DNA of 64,000 nucleotides, taken from contig NZ_JBDZDQ010000001.1 in the NCBI RefSeq assembly GCF_040049295.1, forward strand, positions 2,170,001 through 2,234,000, read 5' to 3'. Under the pieces are notes generated by a model. That model saw only the letters and a program-made list of their open reading frames with translations. It was not told the origin of the DNA and ran no database searches. Shown one piece after another: positions 25,011 to 32,865 of the stretch (the stretch's first letter is position 1; each line of letters opens with the position of its first letter). Both the position numbers and the translations under genes were made by a program. This stretch comes from Sphingomonas sp. KR3-1 (GTDB taxonomy: Bacteria > Pseudomonadota > Alphaproteobacteria > Sphingomonadales > Sphingomonadaceae).

Positions 25011-25577
25011 ATGTATCATCCCGATCTGATCCGACATCCGGACGGCTGCCCTGCCCTTGTGCTCAACGCCGATTACACCCCGCTCAGTTACTATCCGCTG
25101 AGCGTGTGGCCCTGGCAGACGGCGGTCAAGGCGCTGTTCCTCGACCGGGTGGACGTCGTCTCCTATTACGAACGCGAAGTGCGAAGTCCCAGCGCGAGGC
25201 TGAAGCTTCCTTCGGTCATCGCGCTCAAACAATATGTCAAACCTTCGCAATTCCCCGCCTTCACGCGCTTCAACCTGTTCCTTCGCGACAAATTCTCCTG
25301 CCAATATTGCGGGACGCATCGCGACCTCACCTTCGACCATGTCATTCCCCGTGCCCAGGGCGGACGCACCACCTGGGAGAATGTCGCCACTGCCTGCGCG
25401 CCGTGCAACCTCAAGAAGGGCGGGCGCACCCCCCAGCAAGCCGCGATGCCGCTCCACATCCAGCCGATCCGGCCGACGAGCTGGCACCTGCAGGAGCATG
25501 GCAAGCGCTTCCCGCCCAATTATCTCCACGAAACCTGGCGCGACTGGCTCTACTGGGACGTCGAGCTGCTGGCGTAG
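25011..25577 (+). CDS. HNH endonuclease family protein
   Basis: A 188-residue protein. The N-terminal part (MYHPDLIRHPDGCPALVLNADYTPLSYYPLSVWPW) is the conserved lead of a broad alphaproteobacterial HNH family. The nuclease core is CQYCGTHRDLTFDHVIPRAQGGRTTWENVATACAPCNLKKGG: two CxxC zinc pairs, the catalytic D-H, and Asn. It is a stand-alone housekeeping-type HNH without a toxin partner or phage genes beside it. I start at ATG 25011 after GAGGGAG because family sequence begins there, though the spacing is only three bases; ATG 24978 would add 11 residues. Confidence 0.93.
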   Translation: MYHPDLIRHPDGCPALVLNADYTPLSYYPLSVWPWQTAVKALFLDRVDVVSYYEREVRSPSARLKLPSVIALKQYVKPSQFPAFTRFNLFLRDKFSCQYCGTHRDLTFDHVIPRAQGGRTTWENVATACAPCNLKKGGRTPQQAAMPLHIQPIRPTSWHLQEHGKRFPPNYLHETWRDWLYWDVELLA

Positions 25578-25598
25578 GCGGCCGGGTACCCTCTTCCC

Positions 25599-25706
25599 CG
25601 TCACCCCGGACTTGTTCCGGGGGCCACCAAGCCGCGCGCGATGCCGGTAGAACCGCTTGCCCTTGACTTGCCTCCCGGTGAGCCCCGGCACAAGGCCGGG
25701 GTGACG
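25599..25706. repeat. Palindromic intergenic repeat, type B variant
   Basis: CGTCACCCCGGACTTGTTCCGGGG at the left and CCCCGGCACAAGGCCGGGGTGACG at the right form inverted ends around a 60-base centre. It follows the HNH gene and precedes the promoter of the beta-lactamase-fold hydrolase. Confidence 0.78.
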
Positions 25707-25761
25707 ATCGGGATTGGCGGCGCTAGCTTCCCCGTAACGACCTGATTCTCGGGGAACAAGC

Positions 25762-27348
25762 ATGAGCGGTTTCACCATCGACCGGCGCACGGCGCTGGCT
25801 CTCTCGCTGGGCGGCGCCTCCGCGCTGGCCTTTCCGCGGCTCGCCTTCGCCGCCGAGCTCGACGAAGCCGCGATCGATGCGATCGTGACGCCGTTCCTGA
25901 CCGCGTTCGAGACGCCGGGGCTGGCGGTGGCGATCGTGCGGCCGGGGGCGCCGGCGTTCGTCAAGGGCTATGGCGTGCGCACGCTCGGCAAGCCCGCGCC
26001 GGTCGACGTCCACACCCGCTTCGGCATCGCCTCGCATTCCAAGGCCTTCACCGCCGCCGCGCTGGCGCTGCTCGTCGACGGCGGCAAGCTCGGCTGGGAA
26101 GACCCGGTGGTGAAGCACCTGCCCGAATTCCGCATGTCCGATCCCGCGATCACCCAGATGATGACGGTGCGCGACCTGCTGGTGCATCGCTCGGGGCTGC
26201 CCCTGGGCGCCGGCGACCTGATGTTCTTCCCGGCCGGCAGCCATGTCGCCGCCGATGCGCTCAAGGCGCTGCCCTATCTCAAGCCCGCGCGCGGCTTCCG
26301 GGCGGGCTATGACTATGACAACATCCTCTACATCGTCGCCGGGCTGCTGATCGAGCGCGTCTCGGGCATGCCCTGGACGCAGTTCATCGCGACGCGGCTG
26401 TTCGCGCCGCTCGGGATGGACGATGCGGTGGCGTCGCGCAGCCTGCTCAAGACCGACAATGTCGCCGGTCGGCACGCGCGGCTGGGGCCGCCGGTGCGCG
26501 GCATCGGCAAGCTCGAGGTCGTGCAGCCCGACGAAGGCCCGATGGTCGACGCCGCGGGCGGGATCAATGCGAGCATCAGCGACATGGCCAAGTGGCTGCA
26601 GGCGCAGCTGGCGCAGGGCGCGCTGCCGGGCGGCAAGCAGCTCTGGTCGAAGGACCAGGCGCGCGAGATGTGGAAGCCGCAGACGATCACCGCATCGAGC
26701 GACGGGCCGAGCGCGGACAATCCGGCGCGGCCGATCCTCCAGGCCTATGCGCTCGGCTGGTTCGTGCAGGATTATCGCGGGCTCAGGATGATCCAGCACA
26801 GCGGCGGGCTTTCGGGGCAGGTGACCTACACCGGATTGCTGCCGGGGCGCGGGATCGGCGTGTCGGTGCTGAGCAATGTCGAGGAGCCGGTCTCCTCGGC
26901 GATCCGCAACGCGATCCTCGACCGGCTGATCGACGCGCCGGCGTTCGACTGGGTCGGCAGCTATCGCACGCGGATGAAGGCGGGCGCCGACGACGCGCTG
27001 GCCAGCGTAGAGGGCGGGGTCGACAAGGCGCCGGCGGGCACGCCGTCGCTGCCGCTCGCCGCCTATGCCGGGCGCTACCGCGATCCCTGGTACGGCGATG
27101 TCGTGGTCAGCGAGAAGGGCGGCAAGCTGTGGATCGACTTCACCCCGACGCCGGTGTTCAAGAGCGTGCTCGATCCCTGGGGGCCGGACGCGTTCCGCAC
27201 GCGCTTCGCCAAGGATGCCGGCGAGGACGCGGTGGTGCGCTTCGAGGTGAAGGGCGGCAAGGTGGCGGGGATGACGATGAAGCCGCTCTCGCCGCTCGCC
27301 GACTTCAGCTACGACTATCAGCACCTCGCCTTCGTGCCGGTGCCGTAA
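25762..27348 (+). CDS. Exported serine hydrolase, class C beta-lactamase fold
   Basis: A 528-residue protein with a twin-arginine-like signal (IDRRTALALSLGGASALAF, cut near residue 30). The active-site set is SHSK (S91, K94), YDN (185-187) and HSGG (KTG equivalent) in RMIQHSGGLSGQVTY. The last 130 residues (from LPLAAYAGRYRDPWYGDVVVSEKGGKLWIDF) are a DUF3471-like lipocalin-type domain. This family contains D-aminopeptidases, esterases and peptidoglycan hydrolases more often than true beta-lactamases, so drug resistance should not be assumed. It lies before a class A PBP, which may hint at a cell-wall role. GGGGAA precedes the ATG. Confidence 0.93.
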   Translation: MSGFTIDRRTALALSLGGASALAFPRLAFAAELDEAAIDAIVTPFLTAFETPGLAVAIVRPGAPAFVKGYGVRTLGKPAPVDVHTRFGIASHSKAFTAAALALLVDGGKLGWEDPVVKHLPEFRMSDPAITQMMTVRDLLVHRSGLPLGAGDLMFFPAGSHVAADALKALPYLKPARGFRAGYDYDNILYIVAGLLIERVSGMPWTQFIATRLFAPLGMDDAVASRSLLKTDNVAGRHARLGPPVRGIGKLEVVQPDEGPMVDAAGGINASISDMAKWLQAQLAQGALPGGKQLWSKDQAREMWKPQTITASSDGPSADNPARPILQAYALGWFVQDYRGLRMIQHSGGLSGQVTYTGLLPGRGIGVSVLSNVEEPVSSAIRNAILDRLIDAPAFDWVGSYRTRMKAGADDALASVEGGVDKAPAGTPSLPLAAYAGRYRDPWYGDVVVSEKGGKLWIDFTPTPVFKSVLDPWGPDAFRTRFAKDAGEDAVVRFEVKGGKVAGMTMKPLSPLADFSYDYQHLAFVPVP

Positions 27349-27417
27349 TCAACTGTATTATTGTAGTAATACAGATGCTGCGCTAGAAGGACGCCATGCG
27401 AGCGGCAGAATCGACTC

Positions 27418-29715
27418 ATGGCTGACGGCGGCGATCCAAAGAACGTCCGCTTTCCGCTGCGCCGGTCGAGCGACGATTTCGAAACGACACCAGCGCCGGC
27501 GCCGAAGCCCGAGCCGCGCGCGTGGCGGCCGCCCTCGATCGATGCGCTGGGCGAGGCGCTGCGCAAGGTAAGGCCGCAAAAGCAGGAGCCGCTCGAGCTT
27601 TCGGGAGGGATGCCGCCGCCCGAGTTCGCGCCGCGCCGGGCCGCACCCCCGCCGCCCGCGCCGCCGCCACCGCCGATCCAGCCGGGCCATGGCGAGCCGC
27701 TGCCCGCCGGCGGCTACACCAGCAACGTGCCGGTGGTGCTCAGGAAGCGGAACTGGCTGCGCTATTTCAGCTGGGCGATTGCCGGCTTCATCCTGCTGTT
27801 CATCCTCGCGGTCGGCTGGCTGGCGCTGACCGCGCCGCTCTCCAAGTCGCTGCAGCCGCCGGCGCCGCCCTCGATCACGTTGCTGTCGGCCGAGGGCAAG
27901 CCGATCGCGCGGCGCGGCGCGGTGATCGCCGAGCCGGTCGACGCGACCAAATTGCCCAAGCATGTCCGCGACGCGTTCGTCGGGATCGAGGACCGGCGCT
28001 TCTACAGCCATTGGGGCGTCGATCCGCGCGGCATCATGCGCGCCTTCGTCCACAATGTCAGCTCGAGCGGCGGGTCGCAGGGCGGCAGCACGATCACCCA
28101 GCAGCTCGCCAAGAACGCCTTTCTCAACTCGCAGCGCACCTTCGGGCGCAAGGCGCAGGAAGTGCTGATCGCCTTCTGGCTGGAAGCCTGGCTGAGCAAG
28201 GAGGAGATCCTCTCGCGCTATCTCTCCAACGTCTATTTCGGCGACAATGTGTACGGCCTGCGCGCAGCGGCGCGGCACTATTTCAGCACCGAGCCCGAGG
28301 ATCTGTCGCTGAGCCAGGCGACGCTGCTGGCGGGGCTGGTGCAGGCGCCGAGCCGGCTGGCGCCGACGGGCAATTTGAAGGGCGCGCGCGAGCGGCAGAA
28401 GCTGGTGATCGGCGCGATGGTCGATGCCGGGCTGATCAGCAAGGCGCGCGGCGACGCGATCCGCCCGGCGGTGCTCCATGTCAGCAAGTCGAGCGAGGAC
28501 CTGCCCAACGGCACCTATTTCGCCGACTGGGTGCTGCCCCAGGCGCGCGACCGCGCGGGCGGCGTCGGCACCGAGCAGACGGTGGAGACGACGCTCGAGC
28601 TGAGCGCGCAGCAGGCCGCCGAGCGCGCGGTGCGCAGCGCCGGGCTCAAGAAGTCGCAGATCGCGATCGTCGCGATGCATCCCGACGGCCGGGTGGTCGC
28701 GATGGTCGGCGGCAAGAGCTATGGCGAGAGCCCGTTCAACCGCGCCACCCAGGCGCGGCGCCAGCCGGGATCGACCTTCAAGCTGTTCGTCTATCTCGCG
28801 GCGCTGCGCGCGGGGATGACGCCGGACACGATGGTCGACGACACGCCGGTGCAGATCGGCGACTGGAAGCCCGAGAATTCGCATGGCAGCTATGCCGGGC
28901 GGATCACGCTGCGCCAGGCCTTTGCCAAATCGTCCAATGTCGTAGCGGCCCGGCTGACCCAGAAGGTCGGCGTGCGCGCAGTGACCCAGGCGGCGCGCGA
29001 CCTCGGCATCTCGACGCCGATCGGCGACGACGCCTCGATCGCGCTCGGCACCTCGACCGTGTCGCTGCTCGAGCTGACCGCGGCCTATGCGGCGGTGGCG
29101 AACGGCTCCTATCCGGTGCGGCCGCAGGGGCTTTCCGACGACGAGGCGGCGAGCGACTGGCTGGCGAAGCGGCTGGGCGCGCCCGAGCGGTTCAACGGGC
29201 GCCAGCTCGACGATCTGCGCAGCCTGCTCGGCACCGTGGTGGAGGACGGCACCGGGCGCGGCGCGGCGCTGCCGATCCCGACCTATGGCAAGACCGGCAC
29301 GACGCAGGACAATCGCGACGCGCTGTTCATCGGCTATGCGGGCGGGATCGTCTGCGGCGTGTGGCTGGGCAATGACGACAATTCGCCCAATCCGGGCCTG
29401 TCGGGCAGCGGATTGCCGGCACGGGTGTGGCGCGACTTCATGACCCGCGCGCTCGACCTGCACATCCCGCCGCCCGAGCCGACGGTGGAGCCCGACGGCA
29501 ATGACGTGACGCTCGACGACGTGATCAACGGCGTCGGCGACTTCATCCAGGGCAGCGGCATCGAGACGCAGGTCGTGCCGCAGGGCGTCGATCCCGACGA
29601 GCAGGGCGAAGCGCCGGTCGACCGGCCGGGCGACCGCCGCCAGCGCCGCGAGCAGGCGCCCGACGGGCCGGTCGATCGCTTCCGGCCGGATGACCGGCGC
29701 GGCGAGGAGCGGTGA
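27418..29715 (+). CDS. Class A penicillin-binding protein (transglycosylase/transpeptidase)
   Basis: A 765-residue bifunctional peptidoglycan synthase. The cytoplasmic N-terminus of about 110 residues is Pro/Arg rich, then comes one anchor helix (AIAGFILLFILAVGWLAL). The GT51 domain has EDRRFYSHWGVDPRG, QGGSTITQQLAKNAFL and LSNVYFGDNVYGLRAAARHYF. The transpeptidase domain has GSTFK (catalytic Ser), SSN and YGKTGTTQDNRDALF. A C-terminal tail of about 90 residues (VEPDGNDVTLD... to RPDDRRGEER) is acidic/arginine-rich and probably disordered. It is PBP1A-like by layout. Confidence 0.95.
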   Translation: MADGGDPKNVRFPLRRSSDDFETTPAPAPKPEPRAWRPPSIDALGEALRKVRPQKQEPLELSGGMPPPEFAPRRAAPPPPAPPPPPIQPGHGEPLPAGGYTSNVPVVLRKRNWLRYFSWAIAGFILLFILAVGWLALTAPLSKSLQPPAPPSITLLSAEGKPIARRGAVIAEPVDATKLPKHVRDAFVGIEDRRFYSHWGVDPRGIMRAFVHNVSSSGGSQGGSTITQQLAKNAFLNSQRTFGRKAQEVLIAFWLEAWLSKEEILSRYLSNVYFGDNVYGLRAAARHYFSTEPEDLSLSQATLLAGLVQAPSRLAPTGNLKGARERQKLVIGAMVDAGLISKARGDAIRPAVLHVSKSSEDLPNGTYFADWVLPQARDRAGGVGTEQTVETTLELSAQQAAERAVRSAGLKKSQIAIVAMHPDGRVVAMVGGKSYGESPFNRATQARRQPGSTFKLFVYLAALRAGMTPDTMVDDTPVQIGDWKPENSHGSYAGRITLRQAFAKSSNVVAARLTQKVGVRAVTQAARDLGISTPIGDDASIALGTSTVSLLELTAAYAAVANGSYPVRPQGLSDDEAASDWLAKRLGAPERFNGRQLDDLRSLLGTVVEDGTGRGAALPIPTYGKTGTTQDNRDALFIGYAGGIVCGVWLGNDDNSPNPGLSGSGLPARVWRDFMTRALDLHIPPPEPTVEPDGNDVTLDDVINGVGDFIQGSGIETQVVPQGVDPDEQGEAPVDRPGDRRQRREQAPDGPVDRFRPDDRRGEER

Positions 29716-29722
29716 ACATTTA

Positions 29723-29868
29723 AATCCTCCCCCAGCTTGTCTGGGGGAGGGGGACCGCCGCCGAAGGCGGTGGTGGAGGGGCGCGCCGGGCTACCGGCGC
29801 GATGCGCCGGCCCCTCCACCATTGCTTCGCAATGGTCCCCCTCCCCGAGGCAAGCTCGGGGAGGATTT
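29723..29868. repeat. Nested palindromic element, type A, copy 4
   Basis: AATCCTCCCCCAGCTTGTCTG and CCCCGAGGCAAGCTCGGGGAGGATT are the inverted ends. The inner hairpins are ACCGCCGCCGAAGGCGGTGGT and ACCATTGCTTCGCAATGGT. It begins eight bases after the PBP stop and ends 49 bases before the threonine aldolase ATG. Confidence 0.9.
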
Positions 29869-29917
29869 TAAGGTGACATGTTGACGCCGCCAGCGCCCCC
29901 CAGCATGGACCTTCCCC

Positions 29918-30919
29918 ATGCGCTTCTTCTCCGACAACGCCGCCGCCGTCTGCCCCGAAGTGCTCGCTGCGCTGGGCAAGGTGAACCAGCTCGACACTGC
30001 CTATGACGGCGACCGATGGTCGAAGTCGCTCGACGGCGCCTTCTCGGACCTGTTCGGCACCGAGGTGCGCGCGTTGTGGGTGCCGACCGGCACTGCGGCG
30101 AACAGCCTGGCGCTGGCCGCGCTCTGCCCGCCCTATGGCGGCGTGGTCTGCCACCGCGACGCGCACATCAATGTCGACGAATGCGGCGCGCCCGAATTCT
30201 ACACGCACGGCGCCAAGCTGCTGGCCGGCGAGGGCGCAGGCTCGAAGCTGACGCCGGACGCGATCCGCGCGGTGATCGATCCGATCCGCCCCGACGTCCA
30301 CCAGGTCCAGCCGCACGCGATCTCGATCACCAATGCCACCGAATATGGGCTGGCCTATACGCCCGACGAAGTCGCGGCGATCGGGGCGCTGGCGAAGGAG
30401 CGCAAGCTCGGTCTGCATATGGACGGCGCGCGCTTCGCCAACGCTGTCGCGCATCTTGGCTGCCATCCGGGCGAGGTGACCTGGCGCGCGGGCGTCGATG
30501 CGCTGAGCTTCGGCTTCGTCAAGAATGGCGGGATGAGCGCCGAGATGCTGGTGTTCTTCAAGCCCGAGCTCGCCGAGGCGACGCTGTATCGCCGCAAGCG
30601 CGCCGGGCTGCTCTTCTCCAAGGGGCGCTATCTCGCCGCGCAGGTGCTGGCGATGCTCGAGGGCGATCTGTGGCTCCGCAACGGCCGCGCGGCCAATGCC
30701 GGCGCGGCGCTGCTCGCCCGGGCGGCGGGGGACCGGCTGGTGCATGCCGTGGAGGCCAATGAAGTGTTCCTCAAGGTGAGCGCCGCGGAAGCCGCGTCGC
30801 TGCGCGCGCTCGGCTTCGACTTCTACGACTGGGGCGTCGGCGAGGCGCGGCTGGTGATCAGCTGGGACCAGGCCGAGGACGCGATCCGGCCGCTGGCGGA
30901 GGCGATCGCGGGGTTGTGA
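29918..30919 (+). CDS. Low-specificity L-threonine aldolase (beta-eliminating lyase family)
   Basis: A 333-residue PLP enzyme cleaving threonine or allo-threonine to glycine and acetaldehyde. It starts MRFFSDNAAAVCPEVLAAL, the family opening. LWVPTGTAANSLALAA lines the cofactor phosphate, CHRDAHINVDECGAPEF holds the ring-stacking His, GLHMDGARFANAVAHLG contains the cofactor Asp, and LSFGFVKNGGM holds the Schiff-base lysine. The usual phrase is GGTKNG, so FGFVKNG is a mild variant. It is cytoplasmic and monocistronic between two type A elements. Confidence 0.92.
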   Translation: MRFFSDNAAAVCPEVLAALGKVNQLDTAYDGDRWSKSLDGAFSDLFGTEVRALWVPTGTAANSLALAALCPPYGGVVCHRDAHINVDECGAPEFYTHGAKLLAGEGAGSKLTPDAIRAVIDPIRPDVHQVQPHAISITNATEYGLAYTPDEVAAIGALAKERKLGLHMDGARFANAVAHLGCHPGEVTWRAGVDALSFGFVKNGGMSAEMLVFFKPELAEATLYRRKRAGLLFSKGRYLAAQVLAMLEGDLWLRNGRAANAGAALLARAAGDRLVHAVEANEVFLKVSAAEAASLRALGFDFYDWGVGEARLVISWDQAEDAIRPLAEAIAGL

Positions 30920-30935
30920 GGGGGATGCCATCCAT

Positions 30936-31074
30936 GATCCTCCCCGGGACGGGGAGGGGGACCGCCGCCGAAGGCGGTGGTGGAGGGGGCTCTCCTCATC
31001 GGATTCGCGTGCGGCACTCCCCCTCCACCACGCCGCTTCGCGCCGTGGTCCCCCTCCCCGTCCCGGGGAGGATC
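30936..31074. repeat. Nested palindromic element, type A, copy 5; its end forms the next gene's ribosome site
   Basis: GATCCTCCCCGGGACGGGGAG and CTCCCCGTCCCGGGGAGGATC are inverted ends. The inner hairpins are ACCGCCGCCGAAGGCGGTGGT and ACCACGCCGCTTCGCGCCGTGGT. The right end reads GGAGGA (31067-31072) five bases before the EamA ATG at 31078, and no other Shine-Dalgarno is present. Confidence 0.92.
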
Positions 31075-31077
31075 TAG

Positions 31078-31992
31078 ATGGCCGAACCCGCCCCCCAGTC
31101 CACCCGCCTGACCGTCCTCGTCCCCTTCGCGATCGTCACGTTGATCTGGGGATCGACCTGGATCGTGATCCGCGACCAGCTCTCGGTGGTGCCGCCGAGC
31201 TGGTCGGTCACCTATCGCTTCACCGTCGCCGGGGCGACGATGCTGGCCTGGGCGATGCTGCGCGGCGACGGGCTCCGGCTCGACCTGCGCGGGCTGCGCT
31301 TCGCGGTGCTGCTCGGGCTGGCGCAGTTCGTGCTCAACTTCAACTTCGTCTACCGCGCCGAGCAGCACATCACCTCGGGCGTGGTCGCGGTGGTCTATGC
31401 GCTGCTGCTGGTGCCCAATGCCGTGCTGGCGCGCGCCTTTCTCGGCCAGAAGATGGGGCGGCAGCTGGTCCTGGGATCGGCGATCGCGATGGCCGGCGTG
31501 GCGCTGCTGTTCGTCCATGAGGCGCGGCTGAGCCCGGTCGGGCCGCACGCGGCGCTGCTCGGGATCGGCATCGCGCTGGCCGGGGTGATGAGCGCCTCGG
31601 TCGCCAACGTCATGCAGGCGACGCAGACGGCCAAGGCCTATCCGATGGCGACGACGCTCGGCTGGGCGATGCTGTGCGGGGCGGCGATCGATGCGGCATT
31701 CGCCTTCGCCACGGTCGGCGCGCCGGTGTTCGATCCGCGGCCGAGCTATGGGCTGGGCATCCTCTATCTCGGGGTGCTGGGATCGGCGGTGACGTTCAGC
31801 ATCTATTTCCAGCTGATCCGCACGATCGGGCCGGCCAAGGCCGCCTATACCAGCGTGCTGATCCCGGTGATCGCGATGCTCTTCTCGACGCTGTTCGAAG
31901 GCTATCGCTGGTCGGTGCTGGCGGGTGCCGGCGCGGTGCTGGTGGTCGCCGGGCTGGTGGTGGCGCTCAAGGCGCGCAGGCCGAACCGGTAA
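31078..31992 (+). CDS. EamA/DMT family transporter
   Basis: A 304-residue inner-membrane protein of ten hydrophobic segments in two EamA repeats. The first starts FAIVTLIWGSTWIVIRDQLSVVPPSWSVTYRFTVAGATML, the second near LLGIGIALAGVMSASVANVMQATQTAK, with LGSAVTFSIYFQLIRTIGPAKAAYTSVLIPVIAMLFSTLFEGY as the classic last block. It would export or import a small metabolite that sequence does not reveal. Its ribosome-binding site is the right end of a palindromic element. Its last 91 bases overlap the convergent SDR gene. Confidence 0.94.
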   Translation: MAEPAPQSTRLTVLVPFAIVTLIWGSTWIVIRDQLSVVPPSWSVTYRFTVAGATMLAWAMLRGDGLRLDLRGLRFAVLLGLAQFVLNFNFVYRAEQHITSGVVAVVYALLLVPNAVLARAFLGQKMGRQLVLGSAIAMAGVALLFVHEARLSPVGPHAALLGIGIALAGVMSASVANVMQATQTAKAYPMATTLGWAMLCGAAIDAAFAFATVGAPVFDPRPSYGLGILYLGVLGSAVTFSIYFQLIRTIGPAKAAYTSVLIPVIAMLFSTLFEGYRWSVLAGAGAVLVVAGLVVALKARRPNR

Positions 31993-32717
31993 TCGGGGTA
32001 GCGCGGGCGCCAGCCGAGCACCCGCTTCGCCTTGCCGTTCGCGACGCGGCGGTTCTCGGCATAGAAGGCGCGGGCCTGGGGGCTGAGATCGGCCTGGTCG
32101 AGCGCGACCAGCGGCGGGACCGGCAGGCCCAATAGCGCGCAGCCATGGGCGATGACGTCGCGCTGCGCGGCGGGCAGGTCGTCGGCGAGGTTGTAGGCGC
32201 CGGGCGGACCGTCGAACCCGGCGACAATCCCTTCGACAATGTCGTCGACATGGACGCGGCTGAACACCTGGCCGGGCAGCTCGATGCGCGTCGCGGCGCC
32301 GACGCGGATGCGGTCGAGCGGCGAGCGGCCGGGGCCGTAGATGCCGGGCAGGCGGAAGACGCGCGCGCTCGGCAGCGCCAGCCAGGCGGCGTCGGCCTGC
32401 GCGCGGGCGGTGCGGCGGCCGGTGCCCGTGGCGGCGGTCTCGTCGACCCAGGCGCCGCCGGTGTCGCCATAGACCCCGGTCGAGGAGAGATAGCCGAGCC
32501 ACGCGCCCGAGGCGGCGAGCTCGGGGGCGTAGGCCGCGAGCACGGGGTCGCCGGTTTCGCCGGGCGGGACGGTGGAGAGGATGTGGGTGGCGTTGGCGAT
32601 GTCGGACTTGCGGCCGGCGAAGGTGTCGCGGGTGACGGTGGCGATGTCGGCCCGGCCCGCGAGCCGCGCGATCAGGCGAGCGGCGGTGTAGCCGGGGCCG
32701 AAGATCAGGAGGCGCAT
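31902..32717 (-). CDS. NAD-dependent epimerase/SDR family protein
   Basis: A 271-residue Rossmann protein with MRLLIFGPGYTAARLIARLA (a shortened GxxGxxA loop), SSTGVYGDTGGAWVDE and FRLPGIYGPGRSPLDRI. This resembles atypical extended SDRs such as YeeZ-type proteins, which usually lack the full catalytic YxxxK, and none is obvious here. The final 25 or so residues (ATTSPATTSTAPAP...) are low complexity and are read opposite the end of the EamA gene, so the stop seems to have moved outward. The only ribosome site is GAGAGGA at 32726-32732, which belongs to a type A element. Substrate unknown. Confidence 0.87.
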   Translation of the reverse strand: MRLLIFGPGYTAARLIARLAGRADIATVTRDTFAGRKSDIANATHILSTVPPGETGDPVLAAYAPELAASGAWLGYLSSTGVYGDTGGAWVDETAATGTGRRTARAQADAAWLALPSARVFRLPGIYGPGRSPLDRIRVGAATRIELPGQVFSRVHVDDIVEGIVAGFDGPPGAYNLADDLPAAQRDVIAHGCALLGLPVPPLVALDQADLSPQARAFYAENRRVANGKAKRVLGWRPRYPDYRFGLRALSATTSPATTSTAPAPASTDQR

Positions 32718-32722
32718 GACTC

Positions 32723-32859
32723 AATTCCTCTCCCGGAGGGAGAGGGGGACCGCGACGCGCAGCGTCGTGGTGGAGAGGGAAAGCCGCAGGCGGTGTCGTG
32801 TGGGGCAGGCCCCCTCCACCATGCTGCGCATGGTCCCCCTCCCCCTCCGGGGGAGGATT
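32723..32859. repeat. Nested palindromic element, type A, copy 6; its end forms the SDR ribosome site
   Basis: AATTCCTCTCCCGGAGGGAG and CCCCCTCCGGGGGAGGATT are the ends. The inner hairpins are ACCGCGACGCGCAGCGTCGTGGT and ACCATGCTGCGCATGGT. On the minus strand the left end reads GAGAGGA eight bases before the SDR ATG at 32717. The right end is six bases from the stop of the first M28 gene. Confidence 0.92.
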
Positions 32860-32865
32860 GATGCG

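Noticed and set aside
25011..25577. HNH nuclease as part of a mobile or defence island
   Set aside because: Neighbours are housekeeping genes, there is no methylase, toxin or phage gene nearby, and the family is widespread and single-copy in alphaproteobacteria.
25762..27348. Antibiotic-resistance beta-lactamase
   Set aside because: The SxxK/YxN/HxG set is shared by many esterases and peptidases, and the added lipocalin-like domain is not a feature of class C beta-lactamases.
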